A stretch of 64,000 bases of DNA from H111-94 sp034436045. Its GTDB lineage: Bacteria > Chloroflexota > Ktedonobacteria > Ktedonobacterales > Ktedonobacteraceae. A program made the position numbers and the translations under genes. The DNA lies in contig DAOTVZ010000288.1 in NCBI GenBank assembly GCA_034436045.1, positions 1 to 64,000 of the forward strand, in the 5' to 3' direction. Below, in pieces: positions 16,357 through 27,100 of this stretch; the stretch's first letter is position 1, and each line of letters begins with the position of its first letter. The notes beneath the pieces are model-generated. The model saw only the letters and a list, made by a program, of their open reading frames with translations. It had not been told where the DNA came from and did no database searches.

Positions 16357-18324
16357 ATGCCACGTTGTCTCAATCCACGTTGTCAGGCAGATTATCCGGC
16401 GGGCACCCGGCAATGTACGAACCCGCTTTGCCAGGCATTATTGCCTGGGGCTGTTGTAGGCGGACGCTATCGGGTGGAGACGCTGCTAGGCATGGGCGGC
16501 ATGGGTGCCGTCTATCGTGTGAGCGACACTTTCGAGATGGAGCAGGTGGCGCTGAAAACGCTCCTGCTTTCTAACAGCGCAATGGATGCAGAGACGGCGG
16601 CGGAGCGTTTCCGCCGCGAGGCGCGCTACGCCCACCAGCTTAAACACCCCAATATCGTCCCCGTCCTTAACTTTGGGCAGGATGGTTTGTTGCTGTTCTT
16701 AATTATGCCGATCATTACTGGTGGCACATTGAAAAGCTTGCTCAAAGGCGGTAATCCGTTGCCATTGCAGCAAACACTGCGCTATCTGGATGATCTCGGC
16801 GCGGCTATCGACGCCATTCACTCTCATCCGCTCCAGATTGTGCATCGAGACATCAAACCCTCTAATCTACTCATTCACCAGGATGATGGGCGGCTGATGG
16901 TGGCCGACTTTGGTATTGCCAGGGCCATGCAGAACGAGAAGGCGCTTACCCAGGGCATGGCTATCGGCACCGAACATTATGTGGCACCGGAGCAGGAACA
17001 CGGCAAGGCCGAACCCGCCAGCGACATCTACTCAATGGGCGTGGTCGCTTATCAGATGTTTACTGGCATGCTGCCGTATGAAGCAGTCATCAAACAGCGC
17101 GCCAGCGAAATACCGGCCCCCAGCAAGCTCAATCCGGCGTTGCCATCCGCCGCCGATGTCGTAGTCCTCAAAGCCATCGAGGTCGAACCGGCTAAACGCT
17201 ATCAGTCGGCAAAGGATTTTCTGGCCGCGCTCCACCAGAGTTTTGCAGGATTCGATGCGCCGACGATAGCCGACGCGGCAACGCTGCCGGAAACCGTGCT
17301 GGTGACGAGCAGAGCCAATGCCATTATCCGTACTGTTATTCCCAAAAACCCATGTGGCGAGTGTGGGCAGGAGAATCGGGGGAACTCGCATTTTTGTCGC
17401 TACTGTGGCGCTAACCTGGATGAAACATCACCGCTCGTTACCGAAGTCTGCCAGGTCGGCTATCTCAGCGATCAGGGCCAACAACCCGATAACGAAGATA
17501 TGTTGCTGGTTGCGCAAGGACTCTGTATCACGCTCCTGCCACCACGCCCATTTAGCTTACTCGCCGTTGCCGATGGCTTGCGCGATGGCCTCCAGGCCCC
17601 GCCTGGAAAACTGGCCAGAGGGCAGTTGGCAAGCAAACTGGCCGTAGAAACTGTCGCTGATACACTCATCCCCTTGCTCTCCGATACCTCGCGTTCACAC
17701 TCGCGCTCAACCCCCATGCACCGGAGCCGTCGGGCAGAAGCACCGAATGACGGGAGCAGCACACACAGATTGCATGCTCCCGCGTCTATTCCTGTCGAAG
17801 ATCTGCTGGAACAGTGGGTACGCGACAGCATGCGTCAGGCGAATCAAGTCCTCTACCATTGCAACGCCGACTACGATACGCATATGGCCTCAACGCTGGC
17901 CATTGCGCTGCTCTACCGCCATCACCTGTATGTCGTCAATATGGGGAACAGCCGCATCTATCACTATAACGCGCAGCGTGGCCTGCGCCGCCTGACCGTC
18001 GATCATACACAGGCGGCGCAGCAGGTCGAGGCGAGGTTGCTGCCGCCCGACGAACTGTACCAGAGCAACAAGCACAACCCGCATTACCGCGTGCTGGGGG
18101 CGCAACCCATGCTGATCCTCGACAGCCTGCACCTTGAGGTTGAAGCCAACGACCTCATCTTGCTCTGCACCGATGGACTCTGGCATACTATGCATGATGA
18201 GCAGATCAAAACGCTCTTGAAGCGCGGAAATGATCCGCAGCAGGTAGTGCAACAGTTAGTTGATGAGGCAAAGCAGGCCAGAGATGCAGGCAATATCAGC
18301 GCAATAGTGGCAAGGGTGCAGTAG
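16357..18324 (+). CDS. Ser/Thr protein kinase fused to zinc ribbons and a PP2C-like domain
   Basis: A 655-residue signalling fusion. Residues 4-25 carry four Cys (4, 9, 20, 25) as a small zinc knuckle. A PknB-type kinase covers about 37-300, with Lys67, HRD 163-165, DFG 184-186 and APE 210-212 all intact. A second zinc ribbon has Cys 333, 336, 347 and 350. A PP2C-type phosphatase domain runs from about 365 to the end. It keeps the Asp of NED (381), ADG (406) and TDG (606), but the final metal ligand, normally Asp before Asn, is Gly645, and the usual GDSR is GNSR (530-533). Phosphatase activity may therefore be reduced or lost. No membrane segment is seen. RBS AAGAAGGG precedes the ATG. The 3' end overlaps the convergent histidine kinase gene by 29 bp. 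Confidence 0.9.
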   Translation: MPRCLNPRCQADYPAGTRQCTNPLCQALLPGAVVGGRYRVETLLGMGGMGAVYRVSDTFEMEQVALKTLLLSNSAMDAETAAERFRREARYAHQLKHPNIVPVLNFGQDGLLLFLIMPIITGGTLKSLLKGGNPLPLQQTLRYLDDLGAAIDAIHSHPLQIVHRDIKPSNLLIHQDDGRLMVADFGIARAMQNEKALTQGMAIGTEHYVAPEQEHGKAEPASDIYSMGVVAYQMFTGMLPYEAVIKQRASEIPAPSKLNPALPSAADVVVLKAIEVEPAKRYQSAKDFLAALHQSFAGFDAPTIADAATLPETVLVTSRANAIIRTVIPKNPCGECGQENRGNSHFCRYCGANLDETSPLVTEVCQVGYLSDQGQQPDNEDMLLVAQGLCITLLPPRPFSLLAVADGLRDGLQAPPGKLARGQLASKLAVETVADTLIPLLSDTSRSHSRSTPMHRSRRAEAPNDGSSTHRLHAPASIPVEDLLEQWVRDSMRQANQVLYHCNADYDTHMASTLAIALLYRHHLYVVNMGNSRIYHYNAQRGLRRLTVDHTQAAQQVEARLLPPDELYQSNKHNPHYRVLGAQPMLILDSLHLEVEANDLILLCTDGLWHTMHDEQIKTLLKRGNDPQQVVQQLVDEAKQARDAGNISAIVARVQ

Positions 18325-19858
18325 CCGGTCTGGCGATATCTTCCAACGGCAAGCTGACAATGAACGTTGAGCCACGTCCTACCTGGCTCTCGACCCGCAC
18401 CGAGCCATTGTGAGCCTTCACGATCCAGTCCACAATGGACAGGCCCAGGCCACTGCCGCCAGCGGCCCGCGAACGCGCTGGGTCGGCGCGATAGAAACGC
18501 TCGAAGATATGCTTCTGGTCTTCCGGCGCAATGCCGATGCCGGTATCACGCACAGAGAGCAAGGCCATATCGTCGTCTATGACGACGGAGAGGGTAACTT
18601 TGCCGCCCGGATTGGTATAGGTAATAGCGTTATCGACCAGACTCATGATGACTTGAATCAGGCGAGCCGCGTCGCCAAGCACGGTAGCTGGCTGTAGTTC
18701 GCCCGCGCTTAAGTCAATATGACGCTCCAATGCCAGTGGCTCCATGCTCTCGATCACATCAGTCACCAGCAAGTCGAGGCGTACCGCATCATGATCGAAC
18801 AGCACCTGCCCCTCGTCGGCCCGCGCCAGCGTGAGCAGGTCGCTAATGAGCAGGCCCAGGCGTTCCGTCTCCACATTGATTTCACGCAAAACGGCCACGT
18901 AGTCTTCGCTCTCGGCAGGATGCGAGAGAGCCACTTCAGTCATGTTACGAATAACCGCTACCGGGGTGCGCAGTTCATGCGAGGCATCGGCCACAAAACG
19001 GCGTTGTTGCACAAAGGCATGCTCCAGGCGCTCCACCATCTGATTAAAGATGAGCGCGAGATCGCGCACCTCGTCATGTGGCCTGGGCACCGGCACCCGT
19101 CGATGCAGGTCGGAAGCCTCGATCTCGCGCGCCGTATGAGCCAGACGCTGAATAGGTCGAAAGGCGCGTCCGGCCAGCCAGTAGCAGACTGCCGCGCTGA
19201 ACAAGAGCACTATCGGTGTGATCAGGATCAACCCCCACACGATATCACTCAGACGCCCGTTGAGTACTTCTAACGATTGACCGACCTGCACCACCCCATC
19301 GATATGCGATTGATCCAGCAGCATCGTGCTATAGACCCGTATTTCCTCTCCATGCACATCCTTCACTGTTCCACGCCAGGGATGGCCTTTCAGGGGGTCT
19401 AGAACGCTGCTCCTGGGAAGTTGAAGTGTGTTAAAGCTAGTGGTCGTATACACCACTTGCCCTTTCGCATCCAGAACACGAATATACAAACTGCTCTGGA
19501 CGTTGCGTGTATTGATCGGCTCATCGTTATCGCCATCGGTGTCGGTCGTTGTAGCAGTGGGGGTTATCGACATATTTGTATCATCGGAAGAGTCGATCAG
19601 GGCCGCCGTGGCATCCAACTCTGGCAATTCGTCTACAATATCACCTACAGTCAACTTGCCCTGACGCTCATCCACCCCTTCAGCGATCTGCTGACTGCGC
19701 ATTTGCAACGTCATATCCAGGCTAGAGGCCAGCGAGGCCTGAAGCGCCCAGTAGAACGTAATCCCAAAGAGCAGCAGCAGTAGCGCCGAAACGCTGGTAT
19801 ACCAGAGCGCCAGTTGCGTGCGAATGCCGGGTGGAATACGCAAGAACTTCGGAAGCAT
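18296..19858 (-). CDS. Sensor histidine kinase (HAMP, HisKA, HATPase)
   Basis: Membrane sensor of a two-component system. Helix 1 lies at about 18-40, an extracytoplasmic sensor region at 41-205 (with a Thr/Asp-rich insert near 98-115), helix 2 at about 206-229, then HAMP. The HisKA motif FVADASHELRTP places the phosphorylated His at 294. The ATPase motifs VDNAITYT, RDTGIGIAPED, FERFYR and GGSGLGLSIV are all present. Its ATG overlaps the stop of the response-regulator gene by one base (TAATG), so the pair is translationally coupled. The stimulus is unknown. Confidence 0.93.
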   Translation of the reverse strand: MLPKFLRIPPGIRTQLALWYTSVSALLLLLFGITFYWALQASLASSLDMTLQMRSQQIAEGVDERQGKLTVGDIVDELPELDATAALIDSSDDTNMSITPTATTTDTDGDNDEPINTRNVQSSLYIRVLDAKGQVVYTTTSFNTLQLPRSSVLDPLKGHPWRGTVKDVHGEEIRVYSTMLLDQSHIDGVVQVGQSLEVLNGRLSDIVWGLILITPIVLLFSAAVCYWLAGRAFRPIQRLAHTAREIEASDLHRRVPVPRPHDEVRDLALIFNQMVERLEHAFVQQRRFVADASHELRTPVAVIRNMTEVALSHPAESEDYVAVLREINVETERLGLLISDLLTLARADEGQVLFDHDAVRLDLLVTDVIESMEPLALERHIDLSAGELQPATVLGDAARLIQVIMSLVDNAITYTNPGGKVTLSVVIDDDMALLSVRDTGIGIAPEDQKHIFERFYRADPARSRAAGGSGLGLSIVDWIVKAHNGSVRVESQVGRGSTFIVSLPLEDIARPATAPLPLLR

Positions 19859-20532
19859 TATGCCGGTTCCCTGAGTTGATAGCCTGAGCCGCGAACGGTA
19901 TGGATGACATCCGGCTCATTCTGATCACACAGCTTACGACGCAAGTAGCGAATATAGACATCAATGACATTTGAAAGGTGGCTGGTATCGCCGTCCCACA
20001 CATGTTCCGCAATCATTGCGCGGCTCAATACCTGGTGAGGATGACGCATGAAAAACTCCAGCAAGGCGTACTCTTTGTTACAGAGATTCAAGACGCGCTC
20101 ACCGCGCCGTACCTCGTGAGTCGTCGTATCCAGTGTTATATCCATAAATTGCAGTCGTGGCACCTTCACCGGGCTGCCGCGCCGCAACAAGGCCCGCACG
20201 CGCGCCTCCAACTCACTGAGCGCGAAAGGCTTGACCAGATAGTCATCCGCACCCATGTCCAGGCCCTTCACACGATCATTCACCTCGTCGAGGGCCGTGA
20301 GCATGAGGATTGGCATGGTGCGCTCGCGCTCACGCAACTGACGGCAGATTTCAAAGCCGTTGAGGCCGGGCAATAAGATATCTAAAATGACCATATCATA
20401 GGGTGTCGCCAACGCCATGAGTAATCCATCTTCACCATCCAGCGCCAGATCAACGGCATAGTGGCTGGCTTCCAGACCTTTTTTTAGACTCGCCCCCAGG
20501 CGCGGGTCATCTTCTACAATCAGAATACGCAT
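19858..20532 (-). CDS. Response regulator, OmpR/PhoB family
   Basis: Receiver domain (residues 1-120) with the acidic pair at 8-9, the phosphorylated Asp51 in YDMVILDILLPGLNGF, and the conserved Lys in DDYLVKPF. The C-terminal winged helix contains EVRRGERVLNLCNKEYALLE and ends DVYIRYLRRKLCD and TVRGSGYQLREP, typical of OmpR-type DNA binding. At 224 residues it is the standard length. It is the first gene of the regulator-kinase pair, and targets cannot be inferred. Confidence 0.95.
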   Translation of the reverse strand: MRILIVEDDPRLGASLKKGLEASHYAVDLALDGEDGLLMALATPYDMVILDILLPGLNGFEICRQLRERERTMPILMLTALDEVNDRVKGLDMGADDYLVKPFALSELEARVRALLRRGSPVKVPRLQFMDITLDTTTHEVRRGERVLNLCNKEYALLEFFMRHPHQVLSRAMIAEHVWDGDTSHLSNVIDVYIRYLRRKLCDQNEPDVIHTVRGSGYQLREPA

Positions 20533-20669
20533 AGAGCAACCCTCTTGAAAGCCTCATAAAGCACATCCACATTGATTGCCGAATCACCATGACTCCTATG
20601 GCTTCCAGCAACCAATATGGCGTAACCCATCATAATAGAGAAATGTGAGAGAAAGATGAAAACAGTCTC

Positions 20670-22814
20670 TCATTCTTTTAATGAAAGCCAGCAACGTAGA
20701 AACTCGGCCACACTCCAGGCCTGTGCGAAACAACCGGCAGGTGTAAACGGCGGCTCCGGCTCGGCCACTTCGCTCAAGGAACCCAGGCATCCCTCCCACA
20801 ATTGCTGCACCAGCGGCTCTAAGAGCGAGCGTAACACCGCCCGGTCAGCATGCATACGCAAACGTACATCGATATAGGGGCCGATCAGCCAGAGCCAGAC
20901 CGTTCCCTGGTGATATGCGCTATCGCGCTGCTTGCGGTCGCCATTAAAACGCGCGTGGTAGGCCGGGTCTTTGGGACTGAGCGAACGCAACCCCAGCGGC
21001 GTTAAAAGCTGCTCCGTCACTTGTTGCAGCATGCTGGCTACCTGCGCATCGTTCAACAATTCATGCGTGAGCGAGGCAGCAAAAAGCTGGTTGGGACGCA
21101 GTGAAGCATCCACCTTCCCGGCCACTCCATCGACATCTACCACATCATACAGATAGCCACCCTCCGCATACCAGAAACGCTCGGCAAAGTGACGCAACAC
21201 CTGTGTGCGCAACTGGCTATAGGACGAAGCATCAGTCGAGAGATGCACCGCCCACGACTCCATTAGTGACAGGGCACGATACCAGAGCGCGTTGACCTCT
21301 ACCGGCTTGCCATGGCGCGGCGTGACCACCCAATCATCCACCTTCGCATCCATCCAAGTAAGCTGAATGCCCGGTACACCGGCACGCAGCAACCCATCGG
21401 TCGGGTCTACGCCAATACCGTAGTCGGTACCACGCACATGCCAGTCGATGATCTGCTCCAGCGTGGGAAAGAGATCTTTTAAAAGCGACCAGTCGCCTGT
21501 CGTCTCCAGATAGCGCTCCAGCGCATGAAACATCCAGAGCGTGGCATCAACGGTATTATACTCCGGCGTCTCGCCCTGATCGGGGAAACGATTGGGAATG
21601 AGGCCATGACGGGTGAAGGAAGCAAAGGCTTTAAGCAAGCCTCGCGCTTCGCTGTAACGTCCGGTGCAGAGAAGCAGGCCGGGCAACGAAATCATGGTAT
21701 CGCGCCCCCAGTCGGTAAACCAGGGATATCCCGCGATAATCGTTTTATGGTCAGGTGCGAGCCGCAGCTTCCCCGATGATGCCTTACGTTCACTCGGACG
21801 CGCCACAATAAACTGATCGGCGGCCACAACCAGGCGCGCAAAGAGTGGGGCCTGTACCTGCAACTCTTCAACCGAACGGTCGGCAATAGCCAGCAACTGG
21901 CGGATGCGGCGCTGATGATGGGCAAGCGCCTGCGCCACCACCGCTTCGTGCTGCGGCCCACCCAGTTCCGGTGGCAGTTCGCTCTCTACACTCAACACCA
22001 GCGTGGCACGCTGCCCCGGCCTCAGAGCGAGACGAAAAACGCCGGGCTGGTAAACATCCTCCAGGGCGGGTAAGCCACGCTCACTGTCACGACGATGCAA
22101 CACATTCCAGTACCAGTTGCCGGTCGCACTAAAGGTTGCGGTCGGCGGCCCGATGCAGTAAATAGAGGGCGCGTCTTCAAAGGCCCGAATACGGCAACGA
22201 TTGCCCTGCAAGTCAACCAGAAAATGCCAATCGGCAGCACCCTTCGTTACCTGGTGATAATCACGTGTAAGACAGAAGAGGTAGAGCGCCAGAGTGACAC
22301 TGGCCTCCGTCCTCTCCGCTTCATCGTCCAACGTTCCTCTGAGGCGATATTGTACATACGTGGTATTCTGACCGTACTGCATCCAAATATGTTTTTCCAG
22401 CAGCAACGTGTCGCTTAAACGGTAGGTGAAACAGGGGATATCGCCTTCCAGCGCGACACTCAGCAAGCGGGTGTAGCCCTGCGGATCAAATACGCCACCT
22501 TGATACTCATTGGTACCGAGCTTGCAGAGTTGTCCGTCGGGGAGCGCTACCTCTTCGTCGATCTTCGTCACCATCACAGTACGCTCGACGGGTGGACGAA
22601 GGGCGGCAACCAGCAAACCGTGATATGAGCGCGTCGTTGCGCCAGCAAGCGAAGCTGAGGCATAGCCACCCAGGCCATTCGTGACCAACCATTCGCGGTC
22701 AAGACTGGTGGCGAGATCGAGTGCGCCTCCCTGCGTGCCCACGACCTTTAGGTGCCAGGCATTCACCGGTTGGTGCTGTGAAGGGTCCTGGTTCTGATTC
22801 TGTTCCAGAAGCAT
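20670..22814 (-). CDS. Glycogen debranching enzyme, archaeal/bacterial GDE type
   Basis: Predicted amylo-alpha-1,6-glucosidase that removes branch residues from glycogen-like polymers. The N-terminal domain (about 25-330) begins with the family motif REWLVTNGLGGYASASLAG and TTRSYHGLLVAAL. The C-terminal (alpha/alpha)6 catalytic domain includes GYPWFTDWGRDTMISLPG near 363-379 and YNTVDATLWMFHAL. At 714 residues it matches the family. There is no signal peptide. The ATG follows AAAGGGA at 7 nt. No other glycogen genes lie in this window, so its pathway role is from family knowledge. Confidence 0.9.
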   Translation of the reverse strand: MLLEQNQNQDPSQHQPVNAWHLKVVGTQGGALDLATSLDREWLVTNGLGGYASASLAGATTRSYHGLLVAALRPPVERTVMVTKIDEEVALPDGQLCKLGTNEYQGGVFDPQGYTRLLSVALEGDIPCFTYRLSDTLLLEKHIWMQYGQNTTYVQYRLRGTLDDEAERTEASVTLALYLFCLTRDYHQVTKGAADWHFLVDLQGNRCRIRAFEDAPSIYCIGPPTATFSATGNWYWNVLHRRDSERGLPALEDVYQPGVFRLALRPGQRATLVLSVESELPPELGGPQHEAVVAQALAHHQRRIRQLLAIADRSVEELQVQAPLFARLVVAADQFIVARPSERKASSGKLRLAPDHKTIIAGYPWFTDWGRDTMISLPGLLLCTGRYSEARGLLKAFASFTRHGLIPNRFPDQGETPEYNTVDATLWMFHALERYLETTGDWSLLKDLFPTLEQIIDWHVRGTDYGIGVDPTDGLLRAGVPGIQLTWMDAKVDDWVVTPRHGKPVEVNALWYRALSLMESWAVHLSTDASSYSQLRTQVLRHFAERFWYAEGGYLYDVVDVDGVAGKVDASLRPNQLFAASLTHELLNDAQVASMLQQVTEQLLTPLGLRSLSPKDPAYHARFNGDRKQRDSAYHQGTVWLWLIGPYIDVRLRMHADRAVLRSLLEPLVQQLWEGCLGSLSEVAEPEPPFTPAGCFAQAWSVAEFLRCWLSLKE

Positions 22815-22853
22815 CGTGGCATCCCTTTCTGGTTTCTATGCGATCTTCGACGA

Positions 22854-22874
22854 GGGCGTGAGGGATCACGCCCC
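22854..22874. repeat. Single palindromic repeat copy
   Basis: GGGCGTGAGGGATCACGCCC, an imperfect palindrome of the dispersed family, lies in the 94-bp gap between the debranching-enzyme start and the aminotransferase stop. Confidence 0.7.
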
Positions 22875-22908
22875 CTCCCCACCATCTCACATTTTATAGA
22901 TTTAATGA

Positions 22909-24090
22909 CTATAATTGTACCGGTTTCGCTGCTCCAATCGTCTCCTTCATACGTGCCAGTGCGGCCTCAATGCGCTCATCGGGGGCAGTCATCGAAATGC
23001 GCACATAGCCCTCGCCTGAAGGGCCAAAATTCGTGCCGGGTGTTAAGAACACGCCGGTTTGATCAAAGAGCCAGTTGGCAAAGTCTCGCGCGCTAAAACC
23101 TCGCGGCACATGCGCCCAGACATACAGACCGGCTTTGGGGGTCTGTGCCTGCATGCCGATGGCATTGCAGCCCGCCACCAGCAGGTCGCGGCGACGCTGG
23201 TAGATGGCGTTGCGCTGCTGTATCCATGTCACCGGCAGGTGCAGCGCCTCGATAGCCGCGTACTGGATAGGACGGAAGATGCCGCTATCGATATTGCTCT
23301 TCAAACGCCCCACCGCGTCCACCAGGACGGGATTGCCCACCAGCATGCCTACACGGAACCCTGCCATATTATATGTCTTACTGAGCGAATGCAACTCGAC
23401 TGCGACCTCGCTGGCCCCCGGAATCTGCAAAATGCTCATGGGCCGGAAATCATCGAAATAGACCTCGGCATAGGCCATATCATGCACTATCGCCAGGTTA
23501 TGGCGTTGCGCGAAAGCCACTACGCGCTCGAAAAAGGCGCGGTCGGCGCAGCCAGTGGTAGGATTATTGGGGTAGTTAAGCCAGAGCAGACGCGCCTTCG
23601 CCAGCACATCGGCGGGAATGCTCTCCAGATCAGGCAGGTAGTTGTTCTGTTCCAATAGCGGCAACAGATAGGGTCGCGCACCCACCGTCGTTGCGGCGGT
23701 GAGATAGACTGAATAGTAGGGATCGGGGGTCAGTGCGATGTCCCCGGCATTCAGCACCACTGAACCGGCATAGGCAATACCCTCTTTCGAGCCGAGCAGG
23801 GGCAGAATATCGCGTTCCGGCTCCAGACGCACCTGAAAACGCTGCTCAAACCAATCCGCGATGGCCTCGTGCAAAGCGTACATGCCGCGATACTCTGGAT
23901 AGCGATGATTCTCCGCATTCTGCATCTCATGGCACAGCCGTTCGACCACCGGCTGCGGCGCAGGCAGATCGGGGTCGCCCATCGAGAGATTAATAACATC
24001 GACCCCTGCCGCCTTGCGCTCTGCAATCTTCCGCTTAGCATCCGCGAAGTGATAGGGCGGTAAGCTCTTGATAAGATTCGATAGTTGCAC
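22909..24090 (-). CDS. PLP-dependent aminotransferase, LL-diaminopimelate aminotransferase type
   Basis: A fold-type I aminotransferase of 393 residues. The PLP lysine is Lys238 in SLSKTYNMAGFRVG, with the cofactor-binding Asn/Asp/Tyr in LNYPNNPTTG (171-180) and HDMAYAEV (203-210), and a substrate-carboxylate Arg in GYVRISM near the end. NLSMGDPDLPAP and SLSKTYNM(A/T)G resemble DapL-type enzymes, which make LL-diaminopimelate for lysine and cell wall. Aspartate or alanine aminotransferases of the same class cannot be excluded. The start is GTG with GAGGAG at 7 nt, immediately downstream of a palindromic repeat. Confidence 0.8.
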   Translation of the reverse strand: MQLSNLIKSLPPYHFADAKRKIAERKAAGVDVINLSMGDPDLPAPQPVVERLCHEMQNAENHRYPEYRGMYALHEAIADWFEQRFQVRLEPERDILPLLGSKEGIAYAGSVVLNAGDIALTPDPYYSVYLTAATTVGARPYLLPLLEQNNYLPDLESIPADVLAKARLLWLNYPNNPTTGCADRAFFERVVAFAQRHNLAIVHDMAYAEVYFDDFRPMSILQIPGASEVAVELHSLSKTYNMAGFRVGMLVGNPVLVDAVGRLKSNIDSGIFRPIQYAAIEALHLPVTWIQQRNAIYQRRRDLLVAGCNAIGMQAQTPKAGLYVWAHVPRGFSARDFANWLFDQTGVFLTPGTNFGPSGEGYVRISMTAPDERIEAALARMKETIGAAKPVQL

Positions 24091-24103
24091 TATAACACTC
24101 CTC

Positions 24104-24175
24104 GTAGGGCGTGATTCACCACGCCCTGTTTGCTTGTTGATCCGCTCTCAGAGGCATGATGAAGCACACCCCTAC
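24104..24175. repeat. Two-unit palindromic repeat element
   Basis: The element begins GTAGGGCGTGATTCACCACG and ends with a degenerate second unit closing in CCCCTAC. It fills most of the gap between polA and the aminotransferase gene, 8 bp from the polA stop. Confidence 0.85.
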
Positions 24176-24182
24176 TATATTT

Positions 24183-27100
24183 TTATTCCATCGTTTCAGC
24201 TTCGTACCAGTTTTTGCCCACTTTCATCTCGACCTTGATCGGCACAGCGAGCGGATAGACATTTTCCATCGTATGCTTGATGACGCGGCGCGCGCGCTCA
24301 AGCTCCTCCACTGGCACCTCGAAGACCAGTTCATCATGCACCTGCAAGATCATGCGCGTCTTCATACGCCGCTCGCGGAAGAGTTGGGCAAGCTGGATCA
24401 TCGCCATTTTGATCAGATCGGCATTGCTGCCTTGAATAGGCATGTTGATGGCCTCACGCTCAAGCGCCTGCCGTTCGCTATGTGAGAGGGCACGCATGTC
24501 CGGGAAGAAACGTTTGCGCCCAAAGAGCGTATTGACATAGCCCTGCTTATGCGCCTGCTCCAGCGTGCGCTCGACATAGCCCTTGATGTTGGGAAACGTC
24601 TCGTGATAACGCGCGATAAAGTCAGCCGCCTCACGGTTCGTCATCCCTGTCACCTGCGAAAGACCAAAGGCCGACTGCCCGTACAGTACCGCATAGACGA
24701 CGGTTTTGGCAAGTCTGCGCTGATCTTTCGTCACCTGTCCCACCGGCACATTGAAAAGCGAAGCTGCTGTGATGGTATGAATATCCTCGTCACGGTTAAA
24801 CGCCTCGACTAAACGCGGCTCGTGCGTGATGCTGGCGAGGATGCGCAACTCAAACTGCGAGTAATCGGCAGTCAGCAACACATAACTGGGGTCGGCGATG
24901 AAGGCACGCCGTATCTGACGCCCAAGCTCGGTACGCACCGGAATGTTCTGCAAGTTGGGATTGCTAGACGAGAGCCGCCCGCTAGAGGCAATCGTCTGAT
25001 TGAACGAGGTATAGACGCGGCCCGTCACCGGGTCGATCAATTCGAGCAAACCATCGATATAGGTTGACTTGAGCTTGCTAAGCTGGCGATACTCCAGCAG
25101 GTAGTCGATGATAGGGTGCTGTCCTCGCAAGCTCTCAATCACGTCCGCGCTGACCGAGTAGCCGGTTTTATTTTTCTTACCGAAGGGCAGCTTCAATTCG
25201 CCAAACAGCACCTCGCCAAGCTGGCGGGTGGAGTTGATGTTAAACTCGTGCCCAACGGAGTCGTAGATGGCTCGTTCCAGCGCTGCGAGTTGCTCGGCCA
25301 GGCGCATACCGAACTCGCGCAAGAAAGGAGCATCGAGCGCGACACCGTACATCTCCATCTGCATCAGTACCGGAATGAGCGGCAATTCGACGCGATTGTA
25401 GAGATCAAGCAAACTATGGCGGCGCAGGTCGGCCATAATGGGTTCAACCAGGCGTAGCGTCATATCGGCATCGGCACCCGCATAGTTTGCTACGGCGCGC
25501 ACAGGTACCTGCGCCATGCTAATCATCTTGCCGCCTTTGCCGATCAGGTCACTAATCGGCGTCATGACCAGCCCCAGGCGCTGAAAAACCTGGTCTTTAA
25601 GGCCCAGGCCACGCCGTCCGGGTTCGGCCAGGTAGGCCCCCACCATGGTATCGAAGGCCAGACCACGCAACGTCACCCCGGCCCGCGCCAGCAGCATCAT
25701 GTCAAACTTGGCATTATGCATGTACTTTTTGAGTCGCTCATCCTCCAGCAGAGGGCGCAGATATTCCCATACCACACTCAGCGGCAACTGGGTTCCGGGT
25801 TCCTGCCCCTCTAGCGTTTGCACGTGTCCGACCGGGATATAGTAGGCTTCGCCTGGTGCCATCGAGAGCGAGAGGCCGACCAGTTGAGCGCGACGCGGGT
25901 CCTCCGAAGTCGTCTCCGTGTCGAGGGCGAAGGCCCCGGCGCTGCGCATACTCTGCGCCAGCACGCGCAATGCCTCCACGCTATCAATAATCATGGTGTT
26001 AGTTTGCGCGTCTTGCATCAACAATGCAGAAGTGGCAGCAGGAACGGGGGACGCGGACGCGGCTGGCATCTCGAAAAGAGTAGCCTGTGCATCACGCGCG
26101 GGTGCGGGTAGACGCAGCTTATGTACGGTAGCGGCCCTGGGTTCCTCCGCCTCGAACAGATGTAGTTGCAGAGGTCGCTCTTCATTGTTCCTAAGCTCGC
26201 GCTCCCCTCCTCCAACCGCTGTTGACACAGCAACCGGCGGAGATACGTCCTCAAGCGGAATCGTCAGGCCGGAAGCAGGGGGGGGTGGGGGCTGCAAAAT
26301 GGGCACCATACCTACGGGCGCAGTCAGCAACAAATCTTCCGGCGCTTTATCTTCAACGCCACCCGGCTCACTTTGCTCGCCCGATTCCTCATTCCGTGCA
26401 GCAAGGAACGGGCCAGCATTAGTGGTATCCACAGCATTTTCGATGCCAAGCTGTTTAAAAAGCGCCAGCACCTTCTCGACCAGCGTGCGAAATTCTAGTT
26501 CGCGGAAGAGTGCCAGCACCTTCTCACGTTCTACGTGCGTCAGGCGGCAGTCCTCCAGGTTGAGTTGGATCGGCACGGTTAAGATGATAGTTGCCAGCCG
26601 CTTGCTCAGCAACGCCTGCTCCGCCATATCGGCAAGCAATTTCTGCTCTTTCGGTTTTAGCTCGTTGATATGAGCCAGAATACCCTCGATGCTGCCATAT
26701 TCGTTGATCAAACGCACGGCTGTCTTGTCACCAATGCCCGGCACACCTGGAATATTATCCGATTTATCGCCAACCAGGCCCTTGTAGTCGGGCAATTTGG
26801 CCGGGGGCAATCCGTAGCGGGCCAGCACCGCGTCAACATCGTATTCGGTCACTTCCGAGATGCCTTTTTTCGCCACCTTGACGATGACATGCTCGTTGAC
26901 CAGTTGCAGGGTGTCCATATCTCCAGTGTAGATGATGGTATCCACGCCCTGTTCCCTGGCCTGCACTGAAAGCGTGCCAATAATATCATCGGCCTCGTAG
27001 CCGTCCTGCTCGAAGATCGTCATACCGAACGCTCTCACAACCTCGCGGATGCGCGCAAATTGCGGGCGCATCATGTCGGGCAGGGGAGGCCGATGAGCTT

